64,000 nt of DNA from Carettochelys insculpta (lineage: Eukaryota > Chordata > Testudines > Carettochelyidae). Every line of letters starts with the position of its first letter. Positions within the stretch are counted from its first letter, which is position 1. This document shows, piece by piece, positions 13,337 through 24,055 of this stretch. Where the stretch lies: NCBI RefSeq assembly GCF_033958435.1, contig NC_134152.1, positions 10,216,001 to 10,280,000 of the forward strand. Direction: 5' to 3'. Below the pieces are notes generated by a model. The model ran no database searches, was not told where the DNA came from, and saw nothing but the letters and a program-made list of their open reading frames with translations. Both the position numbers and the translations under genes were made by a program.

Positions 13337-13694
13337 AGCGGTGTAAACACTAGAGCACTTCCTGTCGACATAATTTAGGGAGCATGCCCATGATGACAAA
13401 ACTCTCTCATGTACACCCAGCCCAAAATCTGAGGCATAACAATCCAGCGAGAGAATATTTTCGACAGAAGTGTGGTGTAGACACTTCTGTCGAGTGAGGG
13501 GGCTTCTGGTTGCTGGGCAGCCCTCTTTGCAGAGCTGCCATTCCACTTTCTGGCACCAGAGGACAGTGCAGTCTGGCAGTTCTCAGTCGACAGAGCAACT
13601 TGTATGTAGATGCAATCTGTTGACAGAGGTTCTGTCAAGATTTTCCTGTCGACAGTAACTTCTATCGACAGGTGCTTCTAACGTAGACATAGCC
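13337..13694. mobile_element. MITE with TGTCGACA motifs
   Basis: The right end, GTAGACATAGCC, is the inverse of the standard left terminus, and the left end (AGCGGTGTAAAC) is a decayed match. CTGTCGACA motifs recur just inside both ends. An internal hairpin lies around 13461-13492 (ACAGAAGTGT...ACACTTCTGT). The same TGTCGACA signature appears at 51950-52284. No target duplication is clear. Confidence 0.65.
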
Positions 13695-13755
13695 CCCATG
13701 TTCAGTGGGCTGAAGCATTGGGCTTGGTGTAGTAGGGGTAAAAAGCTAACTAGAT

Positions 13756-14109
13756 AAGTGGTTCCCAATCTTTGCACTCATGCAGACCCCCAATCCTTCC
13801 TCCCAAACTGTTTGTGGATCACTAATCAGCCCACCCAAACCATTCATAGACCCCCATCAATGCTAATTCTAGTCTCTATGTACACTTCATTAAATGAAAA
13901 GAAACCAAATCATAGATTTTCGCACAACAATTAATAATATTATTGGAAGATAATTAATTTAAAACTAAAAATTTATTGTAACTTTGCAATGCATTTAAAA
14001 TGTATTTTCTACGATCAATTTTATTTATGTTTTATTTTTTTCATGCCTCCCACTCTACTCTTACTGACACTCAAGAGTCAGAGGACTCCAGGTTGGGAAC
14101 CAACCACTG
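13756..14109. mobile_element. hAT MITE
   Basis: The left end AAGTGGTTCCCAATC and right end GGTTGGGAACCAACCACTG are inverted, the hAT CAGTGGTTCCCAA form. Flanking 8-mers AACTAGAT (13748-13755) and AACTTGAA (14110-14117) agree at six of eight positions, as expected for an old hAT target duplication. The same family occurs in the other orientation at 52902-53231. Confidence 0.8.
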
Positions 14110-14513
14110 AACTTGAATAAAGTTATGAAATACCTCTACTTTGCTTTGTGATTCCTCATCCTTCTTCCTGTAACATCCTCCTGCACTTAACTGAGTGCTC
14201 AGGGTAAGGTACTCGTTGAGAGACCTGAAAGGTGAAGAGAGTGCAGACCACTTATTTCTACTAGGAAATAGTTCAGTAAAATTAACCACCACCACCCCTT
14301 GTTATCACTAGGGTGGAGGGGTTTTCATATTGGTACTCATTCTTTGGCATGAAAGGAGCTGGGCAAGAATGTAAAGAGGGCTGAAATGTTGTTTGCTAAG
14401 CACAGATGTGGACAATGTCTTACATATAGAATTCTCTGTCATGGGAGCAGCCCAGCCATTCAGAGCAGACAGCTGAAATTGAGTGTGCCTTTCCACAGAA
14501 GTAGTCATCTTAT
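14110..14513. other. Unique spacer, nothing recognised
   Basis: Short non-coding stretch between the hAT MITE and the next MITE. Confidence 0.5.
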
Positions 14514-15023
14514 GGTATGTCTACACAGCACAGTTATTTCAAAATAATAGATGTTACTGAGAGAGGTGGTGGAATCACCATCCCTAGAGGTTTTTAAGAC
14601 TGGCTTGACATAGTCATAGCTGGGATGATTTAGTTGGGGTTGATCCTGCTTTGAGCAGAGGGCTGGACTATATGACCTCCTGAGGTCCCTTCCATCCCTA
14701 GAATTCCATGATTCTATGATCCTAGCATTTGCACAGCATAATCAGTCTTTTGAGATAATTTTGAAATGGCAGTTGGCTTATTTCAAAATTGGTAAACCTC
14801 ACTTCACTAGGAAAAGTGCCTATTTTGAAACAGCTATTTCAAAGTAGGTGCTGTTAAGACAGAGAATAAAGGCTATTTCAAAATAAGCCATAGAGCCTCC
14901 AATGGCTCTATTTTGTACTACCTAAGTGCTATTTTGAAATGCATTTTGGTTGTGAAGAGTTATTTCAAAATAAGCTGATCTGGAATAGCTTATTTAAAAA
15001 TAAGGCTGCTGTGTAGATATACC
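14514..15023. mobile_element. MITE split by a CR1 fragment
   Basis: The left end GGTATGTCTACACAGCA and right end TGCTGTGTAGATATACC are inverted. The interior is rich in ATTTCAAAATA blocks. A CR1 tail (14551-14721) has inserted near the left end, so the original element was about 340 bp. Confidence 0.75.
14551..14721 (+). mobile_element. CR1 LINE 3' fragment nested in MITE
   Basis: It encodes GGGIT/PSLEVFKTGLT-like residues, then the CR1 3' UTR (GGCTGGACTATATGACCTCC, then TGAGGTCCCTTCCATCCCTA) and ends in GATTCTATGATCC, the ATTCTATGATTC-type CR1 tail. It is strongly 5' truncated. Confidence 0.85.
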
Positions 15024-15372
15024 TTTAAATTTCAGTCAGATTTTCAATAGCAAAGCCCAGTGAACACTCTTTGGCCACTTCTACACATGCACAATCTTCT
15101 GCAAGAATATCCTTCAGAAGATCTTGTTTCAGAAGATTGCATCCACAAGTAAAATGTGGTCTGAAAGAGCCTCTCCTTCTTCTGGAAGAATGGGACAGGA
15201 AATGCTGTGAACAGGGTTACATGGCCAGAGAGCTGTTCCAGTGCTGCTGGCCACACAACCCATTAAAGGGCCCCTCCTCAACAGTCCCTCCCTGCATAAG
15301 CTGCTGAGGCCTGCTGTGCTGCTCAAAGACAGGCTGAGCCAGTCCCAGTCCTGACTTCCCCAACCAGCAGTC

Positions 15373-16760
15373 ATGGATCCCCAAAAGCTGCCGCACCCGC
15401 AAAGCTTCCCTGATCCAGATGCTGGCCTTTCTCCTGGCCACTCTCCTTGGACTCCTGTGGTGAAGGAAACCCAGGCCCATGGGTTTTAACCCAACACCGC
15501 CCCTGCCAAGTTGTACTGTGTTTCTGGACTTATGACACTAACACCAAATGGTGGGACAGGGTTATCATGGGTGAGTGGGACAAGGAATGCTGGCTGCAGA
15601 ATCTCTGAATGAAGAAGGAGAGCTTTCTGGAGATCTTCAGATGGCTTGTCCCCATTCTCTGATGGCAGGATACCTGGATGTGGCTGGCCCTGTCAGTCGA
15701 GAAGTGCATGGTCATTGCCATCCGGAAACTGTCCACCCCAGACAACTACTAGTCCATCAGGCAGCAATTTGGGGTGGGCACATCCACTGTCGGGGCCATC
15801 CTCCATGAGGTAAGCCATGATCTGGGCCCCAGATCAGCTAGGGGAGCAGGGAGGGAGCCATTGGGCAAAAGAGACCCTCAGGGACTGGGTGGGGGTGAGG
15901 GCTTGGACCACTGGGGTGGGTAGGCCGAGTCCTGGGGGACCAACAGGGCCACTGCTGAAGGGATGACCAGTGGAGGGATAGATGTAGGGCCCTGTAGGGA
16001 GAGAGGGGTCCAGGGATGAGGCAGGGATACCCCATGCACATCCATAAGTGTTCTTGCTCTCTGTCCCCTGCAGGTCATGGGAGCCATCAACAACATGCTG
16101 GTGTGGAGGTTGTGTGCATTGGGGACCTGGACATGGTCGTCAAGGGCTTCACCAATCTTGGGTTCCCCCAATGCTTCAGGGTGATTGAGGGGATGCACAT
16201 CCCCATCAGTGCTCTGGACCACAGTGGCAGCCACTATGTGAACTACAAGGGGTGTACCATTTAATAGTGCTCCAGGCAGTGGTGGACTCATGGGGAAAGT
16301 TCACTGAAATCTGTGTGGGCTGGGCTGGGCACATGTCCTTCACAGCTCTGTCCTGTACCACTGAATGGATGCTGGAACTTATATCCCCAAGCACACCATC
16401 AGGGAAGTAGTCATCCTGCTCTGCCTTGTGGGCAACCCAGCCTACTCTCTGCAGTCCTGACTTATGCGGCTATATACAGGCCACCTCACCCCCACAGGAG
16501 CTGTTAAATGCTGGACTCACATGGGCTTGGTATCCCGTGGAGTGTGCCTTTGGACACTTGAGGGTGAGGATTAGATAGATGCCTCCTCATGCACCTTGAT
16601 GTGGGGGTGGAGAATGTCCCCCAAGTCATATGTGCCTGCTGCACCCTCCACAACCTCACTGAGGCATGTGAGGGGACCCTCCCCCAGGGCTGGATGGCTG
16701 AGCCTGCCCCCAAATATTAAAAGTCCACCACAGCCAATGACCAGCAGCTCAGTCATGATG
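15373..16760 (+). pseudogene. HARBI1-like transposase pseudogene (copy B)
   Basis: PIF/Harbinger DDE transposase. Order on plus: a hydrophobic N-terminus (MLAFLLATLLGLL) at about 15418-15460, WWDRVIMGEWDKECWLQNL at about 15549-15605, KCMVIAIRKLSTPDNY, FGVGTSTVGAILHE up to 15809, an intron, then GDLDMVVKGFTNLGFPQCF, FRVIEGMHIPI and SGSHYVNYKG to about 16250. After that it continues through VECAFGHLRV-like residues near 16540. It has stops (one after PDNY) and frame changes. The first catalytic Asp of the family's GAIDGTH motif is Glu here (VIEGMH), so it would be inactive even without the stops. Confidence 0.8.
15810..16073 (+). other. Predicted intron in Harbinger transposase (copy B)
   Basis: GAG|GTAAGCC at the left and CCCCTGCAG|GTCATGG at the right give canonical GT-AG borders and a 264-bp intron. 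It lies at the same codon as the 207-bp intron of the 41-45 kb copy, between the ILHE/VLNE residues and the AIN residues. Confidence 0.7.
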
Positions 16761-17639
16761 GGATTTGCATCCAGGAGGCATTCGCCCGTGGGGAGTACTG
16801 ACCCTCACTTAAGCCCTCCCCACAGTTCCCCACTACCCTCCATCATCCCCCCTCAATAATTAGGTACATTGGGGGTTGGAAATTGTAAAACTGTTTATAA
16901 CCAGACCCCGCTAACGATAAACAATATTATTTTAGGAATAAGTAGAAAACAATAAACAAATATGTAAGAACTAACATCTGTACAACTACTTACATGGGGG
17001 TCATGAAACAGGGGCATAACAAGTTGGATGGGGACTGGGACAGGGATGGAGGGGTCCCTACTCAAGGGATGGCGTGGAGAGCCATTAGCCCCAAATGAGC
17101 ACAGGTTCCTCTCCTGCCCTGAATGTGTGGTCTCCTTTGGGGCACTGATGGGGCTGGCAGCACAGGAAGATAGTGGTGAATGGCCTCAGAGGGGGCGGAA
17201 TGAGGGGGCGGAATCGTGGGATGGAGGGCCCTCCACGGGGCCCGCCGTGGCAATGAGTCAGGCCCTGAGGTTCCTGAGGGCAGCTCTGGAAAGGCCCAGG
17301 GGAAGTAGAGTGGCCCCAGGGCACATTCCAGGATGGGCCATCTGGGGTTGGGCCATCGCATGGGGGCCCAGGTGTGTCCCTCCCAGGATGCGCCATGGTG
17401 TACGCTTACCTGAGGTGGCCTCAAAAAGGTTGGGTGATGCCTGTCTGGAGGTGGCCTGTCTGCTGGAGGCAGACAGCAACTCTATTATGAGGGAACCCTG
17501 AGAGGACTCATCCTTAGATGGGACATCAGTGTCCTGGATGCTGGGCATGGTGACAGATCCAGGATGGTCTGCTGCTGGACCTGCCTCCCACCCCAGGGCA
17601 ACAGGGGGCTCCGGCAGGGCCATCTCAACAGAGGTGTGA

Positions 17640-18000
17640 GGTAGGGAGGGAGGTGTTGTCCCCTGCCAGTAGCTCCCTCAGCTCTCTGAAGTAGGGACAG
17701 CTGGCTGGGGCCTGGCCGGACCAGCAGGCACTGTTCCAGGCCCTCATGTAGTCCTGCCTCAACTCTTTTACCTTACACTGGACCTGCTCAGAAGTCCAGG
17801 AAGGGTGGCCTCAGGCAGCCAGGCCATTGGCAAGGTGCCTGAAGGCGGAGGCATTCTCTGGTGCCTCATGGTGTCCCGCAGCACCTCTTTGTCCCTCCAA
17901 AGCCTCAGGAGGTCCTGGAGCTCTGATCTGTCCAGGATGAAGCCCTCCTTTTGGAGCCTGGTCTGGGTCCTGGGTGCCCTCGGCACCTTCCTGGGGATGC
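17640..18000 (-). pseudogene. Myb/SANT-like (trihelix) Harbinger protein, broken
   Basis: The second Harbinger protein, which binds transposon DNA and assists the transposase. On minus one reads SELQDLLRLWRDKEVLRDTM, then after a frame change NASAFRHLANGLAA, GHPSWTSEQVQCKVKELRQDY and SCPYFRELRELLAG. The spaced W, the QVxxKVKELRxxY helix and the SCPYFRELxxLL end are typical of the trihelix Myb-like domain of these elements. A CR1 inserted at 18005 cuts off the N-terminus. One stop and one frameshift are visible within the domain. Confidence 0.75.
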
Positions 18001-18004
18001 CCTG

Positions 18005-18900
18005 AGAACATAAGAACATAAGAATGGCCATACTGGGTCAGACCAAAGGTCCATCCAGCCCAGTATCCCGTCTGCCAACAGTAGCCAATGCCAGGTGCCC
18101 CAGAGAAGGAGAACAGAAGACAATGATCAAGTGATTTATCTCCTGCCATCCATCTCCTGCCCTTGTACTGAAGGCTAGGGCACCATACTTTACCCCTGGC
18201 TAACAGCCACTTATGGACCTAACCTGCAAAAATTTATCGAGCTCTTTTTTAAACCATAATAGACTCCTGGCCTTCACAGCCTCCTCCGGCAAGGAGTTCC
18301 ACAGGTTGACTGTGAGCTGTGTGAAGAAAAATTTCCTTTTATTAGTTTTGAACCTACTACCCATAAATTTCATTTGGTGTCCCCTAGTTCTTGTATTATG
18401 GGAAAGGGTAAATAATTTTTCTATGTTCACTTTCTCCACACCATTCATGATTTTATATACCTCTATCATATCACCCCTCAATCGCCTCTTTTCCAGACTG
18501 AAAAGTCCCAGTCTCTCTAGCCTCTCCCCATATAGGACCCGTTCCAAACTCCTAATCATCTTAGTCGCCCTTTTCTGTACCTTTTCTAATGCCAATATAT
18601 CTTTTTTGAGGTGAGGAGACCACATCTGCTCACAGTACTCAAGATGTGGGCATACCATAGTTTTATATAGGGGAAGTATGATATCTTTTGTCTTATTATC
18701 TATCCCTTTTTTAATAATTCCTAACATCCTATTTGCTTTACTAACTGCCACTGCACACTGCGTGGATGTCTTCAGAGACCTATCCACTATAACTCCAAGA
18801 TCCCTTTCCTGATCTGTCGTAGCTAAATTTGACCCCATCATGTTGTACGTGTAATTTGGGTTATTTTTTCCAATGTGCATTACCTTACACTTACCCACAT
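18005..18900 (-). mobile_element. CR1 LINE, 5'-truncated, fairly young
   Basis: The plus-strand start GAACATAAGAATGGCCATAC and CCATCCAGCCCAGTATCC is the classic reverse complement of a CR1 3' end. Inside lies the open C-terminal part of ORF2 (next entry). The copy is much less decayed than the other CR1s here. It interrupts the Myb-like gene of Harbinger copy B. Its 5' truncation point coincides almost exactly with the MITE insertion at 18904. Confidence 0.9.
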
Positions 18901-18903
18901 TAA
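18200..18903 (-). pseudogene. CR1 ORF2, C-terminal part (truncated, open)
   Basis: The C-terminal end of the CR1 ORF2 protein (endonuclease/reverse transcriptase), downstream of the catalytic palm. The frame is open for about 235 residues of CR1 sequence: [86 protein letters not shown], and [13 protein letters not shown] near the end. There is no stop or frameshift, which suggests a recent insertion. The first residues of the open frame upstream belong to the adjoining MITE. It lacks the RT core and so cannot be functional. Confidence 0.85.
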
Positions 18904-19339
18904 GGCCGTGTCTACACGTGCCCCAAACTTCGAAATGGCCATGCAAATGGCCATTTCGCAGTTTAATAATGAAGCACTGAAATGCATATTCAGTGCTTCA
19001 TTAGCATGCGGGCGGCAGCGGCGCTTCGAAATTGATGCGCCTTGCCGCCGCGCGGCGCGTCCAGACGAGGCTCCTTTTCGAAAGGACGCCACCTACTTCG
19101 AAGTCCCCTTATTCCCATGAGCTCATGGGAATAAGGGGACTTCGAAGTAGGCGGGGCCCTTTCGAAAAGGAGCCCCTTCTGGACGTGCCGCGCGGCGGCA
19201 AGGCGCATCAATTTCAAAGCGCTGCTGCCGCCCGGATGCTAATGAAGCACTGAATATGCATTTCAGCACTTCATTATTAAACTTCAAAATGGCCATTTTC
19301 ATTGCCATTTCGAAGTTTGGGGCACGTGTAGACATGGTG
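18904..19339. mobile_element. 436-bp full-palindrome MITE, copy 1
   Basis: The whole element is an inverted repeat around the centre CCATGAGCTCATGG (axis between 19121 and 19122). Both ends are exactly equidistant from the axis, so neither arm has a net indel. Ends: GGCCGTGTCTACACGTGCCC and its inverse. Flanking TAA on both sides (18901-18903, 19340-19342) is a perfect 3-bp target duplication. TTCGAA motifs recur in both arms. The open frames on both strands are consequences of the symmetry. Sister copies of identical length are at 20965 and 32072. Confidence 0.92.
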
Positions 19340-19841
19340 TAAGTGTACAGGGGTACAGGGTGTCAGCCTGCTGGCTATCAGTCAGTCTCAGGGCTCAGTA
19401 ATTGCTGGAGGGGGCTCTGAAGAGAGTGCCTGGCAGCCCAGCACATGCTGTCTATTTCCACACTCTCAGCTTCTTGCCACAGGGTCTCTGGGTCCTTGTA
19501 GCTTTAAAAGCAGCCAGAACTAGAGACCTTAAAGCCACGCTGGGGCTGCCTGGAGCATCTCCACACTCTGGCTGGCTGTCACCATGGTGGACCATTCTTT
19601 CACAAGAAGAGGTTGGGGAGCATCTACCCATGCTTTCTTCCAGAAGAAGGCACTCTTCCTCGTTTGGGAGCAGAATCCCGAAAATGTGATGTGTTCTTCT
19701 GGATTCCTTCCAGAAAAATGGCTTTAATGTGTAGACACTCCACAGATCTTCTGGAGAAGCTGGCACTCTTCCGAAAGTTTATGCATATGTAGAAGAGAGT
19801 GTGCTTTGCTCTGTTTCAGTGAGATGCAGCATGAGCTGTGT

Positions 19842-20275
19842 GGGCGTGTCTACACTACCACTTTCCTTCGAAGGAAGAATGGTAAGTAGGGTGTTGGGAG
19901 TTTACTAATGAAGTGCTGCCGTGCATAAGGAGCACTTCATTTAGCAAATTCCTCCCCCCCCCCGCCCCCCCACGGCAACTTCGAAGTACCAGCATGAGTC
20001 TAACCACGTCTCACCCGCTGGTACTTCAAAGTGCTCAGGGCAACTTCAAAGTCCCCTTACTCCTCAAAAAAAAAACAAAAAACCCTCAGGATCCAGTTTT
20101 GTTCCAAAAATGTTGAGGAGTAAGGGGACTTCAAAGTTGCCCTGGCGTTTCAAGTAAGGGGACTTTGAAGTTGCTACGGGGGGGAATGTGCTGCAAGGCA
20201 GCACTTCATTAGTAAACTCCCAACCCCCTAATTACCATCCTTCCTTCAAAGGAAGGTGGTAGTGTAGACAAGCCC
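19842..20275. mobile_element. Foldback MITE, CCTTCCTT family
   Basis: It begins GGGCGTGTCTACACTACCAC and ends with the inverse (GGTGGTAGTGTAGACAAGCCC). Arms share the CCTTCCTTCGAAGGAAG and AATGAAGTGCTGCC blocks and a CCTTACTCCTC / GAGGAGTAAGG core. It contains a C-rich run (19952-19970) and an A-rich centre. Same family as 211-542 but longer. No target duplication is obvious. Confidence 0.85.
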
Positions 20276-20754
20276 TACATGTTGTTGCAACCAGAGGTTA
20301 AGCCACTAACTAATTGTTCACAGGTTTTGATACATCAGCAGGCTTTACTAGTGACTCCTGATCTGTTCACACAGTATGAGGGTACTCAGAGGTATCCCAT
20401 TATTCTGTAATAATTCAGGTACAGGTTTCCTGTTGCTTGTGAGATGCTGCATTTATAGGTTATCACAAAGATCCATAATATCTTAACAGTTCTCCTTCTA
20501 ATGCACATCCAAAACTCAATTAAAGCTAATACCAATTAGTTATATATAGCTTCTGAGAACCCTATTAAATCAAAATATGGGCAGATTACAGCTATGTATT
20601 TAAATACAGAAATACATCAATTTTAATATCCATTATATAAGTGTCTTTCAGATTCTTAAATGTGACAAGAATGTTATGTGCATACAAAAGCAATTTGTTG
20701 TGGTCATTTCTAAATGTGTTCATTATTTTTCATTCTGTATTCTGTAAGGTGTGG
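20276..20754. other. Unique spacer, nothing recognised
   Basis: AT-rich non-coding sequence between the MITE and the decayed CR1. Confidence 0.5.
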
Positions 20755-20964
20755 AAACTCAGTCAAGTCACAAAGGATGAATATAAATAAATTACAGAAG
20801 TATGTAGGAACAAAATTAGAAAGGCCAAGGCACAAAACAAGATCAAACTAGCTAGAGACATAAAGAGTAACAAGAAAATATTCCATAAATGCATTAGAAG
20901 AAAAAGGAAAACAAAGGACAGAGTAGACCCATTACTCAATTAAGGTGGGGCAGACAAAATAGAT

Positions 20965-21400
20965 GGCCGTGTCTACACGTGCCTCAAACTTCGAAATGGC
21001 CATGCAAATGGCCATTTCGAAGTTTACTAATAAAGCGCTGAAATGCATATTCAGCGCTTCATTAGCATGCGGGCGGCAGCAGCGCTTCGAAATTGACGCG
21101 CCTTGCCGCCACGCAGCGCGTCCAGACGGGGCTCCTTTTCGAAAGGGCCCCGTGTACTTTGATGTCCTCTTATTCCCATGAGCTCATGGGAATAAGGGGA
21201 CTTCGAAGTAGGTGGCGTCCTTTCGAAAAGGAGCCCCGTCTGGACGCGCCGCGCGGCGGCAAGGCGCATCAATTTCGAAGCGCCGCTGCTGCCCGCATGC
21301 TAATGAAGCACTGAATATGCATTTCAGCGCTTCATTAGTAAACTTCGAAATGGCCATTTGCATGGCCATTTCGAAGTTTGGGGCACGTGTAGACGTAGCC
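20965..21400. mobile_element. 436-bp full-palindrome MITE, copy 2
   Basis: Same family and exactly the same length as 18904-19339, with axis between 21182 and 21183 in CCATGAGCTCATGG. Ends GGCCGTGTCTACACGTGCC and GGCACGTGTAGACGTAGCC. The flanking triplets GAT and CAT agree at two of three positions. It lies inside the old CR1, whose reading resumes on the right. Confidence 0.9.
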
Positions 21401-22642
21401 CATGAGTAGCAACTGGACATCTAGCATTGTGAATGCCAGTGAAAATAAAGTAGGGCCACAGGATAAAGTAGGGAAAGAACATAAGCAATTAGAAATTACA
21501 TTTGAAAAGTCATAGAAGTTGGTAAAGATTCTGGAAGTCTGGAACAGGGCAAATATAGTGCCAGTCTATAAAAAAGGAAATAAAGACAATGTGGAACTAC
21601 AGACCAACCATTTGAAGTTCAGAACCCAGAAAGATGAGCAAATAATTAAGAAATCAATTTGTAAACCCCAGGAAAATGATAAGGGGATAAATAGCATTCA
21701 ATATAGATTTGTTTAAGAAGAAATCTTTTTAAACCATCCTAACATCTTTCTTTCACATGGTAAAAGGCCTTGTGGTTGGGGAGGAGGGGGCAAAACTCAT
21801 AGACTTGGTCTTTAATAAGTGGTTTGAGATTGTCTTTCATAATCTTTTCTTACACAAACTAAGGAAATATAATGTAAATGGAATTTTGATAAGATCTATG
21901 CAAAACTGTTTGGAAAACTGTTCCCAGAGGGCAGGTATTAATGATTCACAGGCAAGCTGGACGGGCATCTCAACCAGAGTCCCTCAGGGTCCGGGTTTGT
22001 TCCAAATCTTCATCTATTAGTTAGAAAATGGGCTAGGGAGTATGCTTATAAAGTTTTTGTGGACAATACCAAGCTGTGAGTGCTTTGCTGGATAGGATAA
22101 AAAATTCAAAATTATCTGCACAAACTGGAGAAATGGTCTGTGGTAAATAAGATAAAATTCAATAGGACAAATATGAAGTACTCCAATTAGGAAGGAATGA
22201 TCAGTTTCACACATACATAATAGGAAATAACTGGCGAGAAGGATTCTGCAGAAAGCGTTCTGGGGGGTCATAACAGAACACAAGTCTACCCTGTAACGCT
22301 GTTAAAAATGAAAGCAAACAACATTCTGGGATGTATTAGCAGGGATGTTGTAAGCAAGACATGAGAATTTATTCTTCCACTCTACCCCAGGCTGCTTAGG
22401 CCTGAACTGGAGTACTCTGTCCAATTCTGGCTGAAACATTTCAGGAAAGAAGTAGATAAATTGGAGGAAGTCCAGAGAAGAGCAATAAAAATCATTAAAG
22501 CTCTAGAAAACCTGATTGAAAACACTGAGTTTGTTTTATTTGGAGAATTGAAAACTGAGAGGGTGCATTATAACTGTTTTCAAATTCCGTAAGGTTTCAG
22601 AGTATGTGTCCCCCTCTCTTACGCAGCTGCCCCCGATTCCTA

Positions 22643-22990
22643 CAGTAAACCCTGGAAATGCACGATTTCCAGTTGCACTTAACTTGCTCCACCCTGGCCC
22701 TGACTCAGCCCCCACCGCCCCCCGCCAGCTCTGCTCACCACCCATGCATAGTTCCTGCTCACCCCCCGCCTCTGGCTCTAGTTCACCATCCCTCAGGCGC
22801 AACTCTGGCTCAGCCTTCCTGGCATTGGTTCAAATGTCTCACCACCTGCACGTCTCCAGCTCACCCCCACCCCTCCCGCCCGCAGGACTTATCTTTCTGC
22901 TGCAGAACATGTATTCCACTGGGGAAAAAGTCAGATCTGCACTTATGTGAAATCTGGGTTATGTGAGGGTATGTGGTATGGAGTCTACTA
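22643..22990. mobile_element. Possible Tigger/pogo MITE inside CR1
   Basis: The left end CAGTAAACCCTGGAAATGCA and right end (inverse TAGTAGACTCC, with ATAACCCAGATTTCACATAA further in) resemble Tigger-type inverted termini. Both sides are flanked by TA (22641-22642, 22991-22992). The C-rich interior has no coding capacity. CR1 ORF2 sequence lies on both sides. The assignment is tentative. Confidence 0.5.
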
Positions 22991-23107
22991 TACCTAAAAG
23001 TTTCTTATAAGGAGGAGGGAGAAAAACCAGTCTCCTTAATCTTTGAGGAAATGACAAGTAACAACAGGCTTAAGTTGCAGCAAGGGCAGTTTAGGTTGGA
23101 CATTATG

Positions 23108-23300
23108 TAACGCCAACAGACCCAAGGTGCCAGCACCAGGGATTGAACCTGTAATCATAGGGTCTAAAGCCCTGTGCTCTACTGCATAAGCTAAAGGCCA
23201 GCTGACTCTCAGCCAACCCCGTAGAAAAGAAACTTCACTCACCTTAGTATGTGGTCTCAGTGCCTCCGGGTGCAACAATTGGAAAAACATTTCAACTGAC
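23108..23300 (-). repeat. tRNA-derived SINE, second type
   Basis: On minus there is a B box GGTTCAATCCC (23139-23149 inverse) about 35 bases after an A-box-like TAGCTTATGCAGTAG, with GGGCTTTAGACCCTATGATT between. This order is tRNA-like. It differs from the Cry-type SINE at 11438. Family not identified. Confidence 0.55.
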
Positions 23301-23301
23301 A

Positions 23302-23560
23302 GGCTCTGTCTACACTACCCCCCTTCTTCAAAGGGGGCATGTAAATGACACTGACCGGGGAATGTCAATATACAGCATTTCAATAGCATTATAGCGGTGG
23401 TGCGAATTTCGAAGCTGCTATCTTCAAAGTGCTGATAGGCAGTCTAAAGGTGGGCACCTCGATATATGTGTCCAAGTTTGAAATTCCCTTACAAATTGGA
23501 AGTAAGGAAATTTCAAAGTTTGGTGAATATTTCAAAGTGCCTGCGTCTAGAGTACCTCAG
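23302..23560. mobile_element. MITE left part, Harbinger type
   Basis: It begins GGCTCTGTCTACACTACCCC and contains TTCGAAGCTGC and several TTTCAAAGT blocks as in the other elements. A matching right terminus is not found, so it is truncated or rearranged. Confidence 0.6.
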
Positions 23561-24055
23561 CCCTCATCTTGGACACAGAAGCCTAGAGGGAGAGGTGAGT
23601 TTCAGAAGGTGAGCTCCAGCTGAAGCCCAAATGTCTACCCAGCTATTCTTTACATTGTAGTGGAAGCCCGGGGCACGTATGGGGTGTCCAGGGAGGGGTA
23701 GCATCTCTGGTGTGGGGACTTGTCGTGTCTCTTTGGGGGTAGTTTGAGCACCTTCGGTCCCCACCAGGCACCCAGCTCTCACCTGTGGCTCCAAGAAGCT
23801 GTAGCATGCAGTGGTCACACCCTGGTAAACCACATCGACAGGTGGGCTAAACCAGGTGAGGGTAGCTGGCAGGTCTAAAACCTGCGGTGAGATAGGGAAT
23901 TGCCTGTCCCAACATGCAAAGTTGGCCTCGGCGGATTGGACGGATGAAATCAACACTACCTACAGTGGAAGCCTGAGCCTGTAGACCCATGCTCAGAGAT
24001 TTCCTACTGCAGGCTGCTACTAGCCAAGTATGTGCGCCTGGAGACATAGACATTC
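23561..24055. repeat. Unclassified repeat-like stretch
   Basis: Around 23600-23660, GTGAGCTCCAGCTGAAGCCC then AAATGTCTACCCAGCTATTC resembles part of a GAGCCCGGGCTCCAGCC-type turtle MITE. The rest, to 24055, is moderately GC-rich and not recognised. The open minus frame (130 residues) has no motif. Confidence 0.35.

Larger units (their letters stand above)
15073..19804. mobile_element. Two-gene Harbinger transposon (copy B), nested
   Basis: The left end is GGCCACTTCTACACATGC. The right end, near ATGCATATGTAGAAG, is an eroded inverse. Both sides are flanked by TTT (15070-15072, 19805-19807), a possible 3-bp target duplication. Inside, a transposase pseudogene on plus converges on a Myb/SANT-like pseudogene on minus, as in the better copy at 41-45 kb. 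Inserts are a CR1 (18005-18900) and a palindromic MITE (18904-19339); without them the element is about 3.4 kb. The segment 16761-17640 holds no recognised domain and may contain the 3' part of the second gene. Confidence 0.75.
20755..23107 (+). mobile_element. Old CR1-type LINE, split by two inserts
   Basis: ORF2 of a CR1-like LINE in pieces. Before the [23 protein letters not shown] at about 20840-20895. After it: VWNRANIVPVYKKGNKDN at about 21537-21590, an RT segment with FHNLFLHKLRKYNVNGI and RVPQGPGLFQIFIY at 21835-22017, then thumb-region remnants to about 22600. After the second insert: YKEEGEKPVSLIFEEM and NNRLKLQQGQFRLDI up to 23107. Many stops and frameshifts. A palindromic MITE (20965-21400) and a Tigger-like element (22643-22990) are nested in it. 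Confidence 0.8.

Noticed and set aside
17028..17623. Frames of 100-157 residues on both strands
   Set aside because: GC-rich interior of Harbinger copy B. No trihelix or transposase motif in these frames; the real Myb-like residues are at 17640-18000 in other frames.
18990..19335. Overlapping open frames of about 70-80 residues on both strands with nearly identical proteins (also at 20963-21420 and 32016-32557)
   Set aside because: They arise because the MITEs are perfect palindromes; the same peptide is read from each arm and each strand. No start context or known domain.
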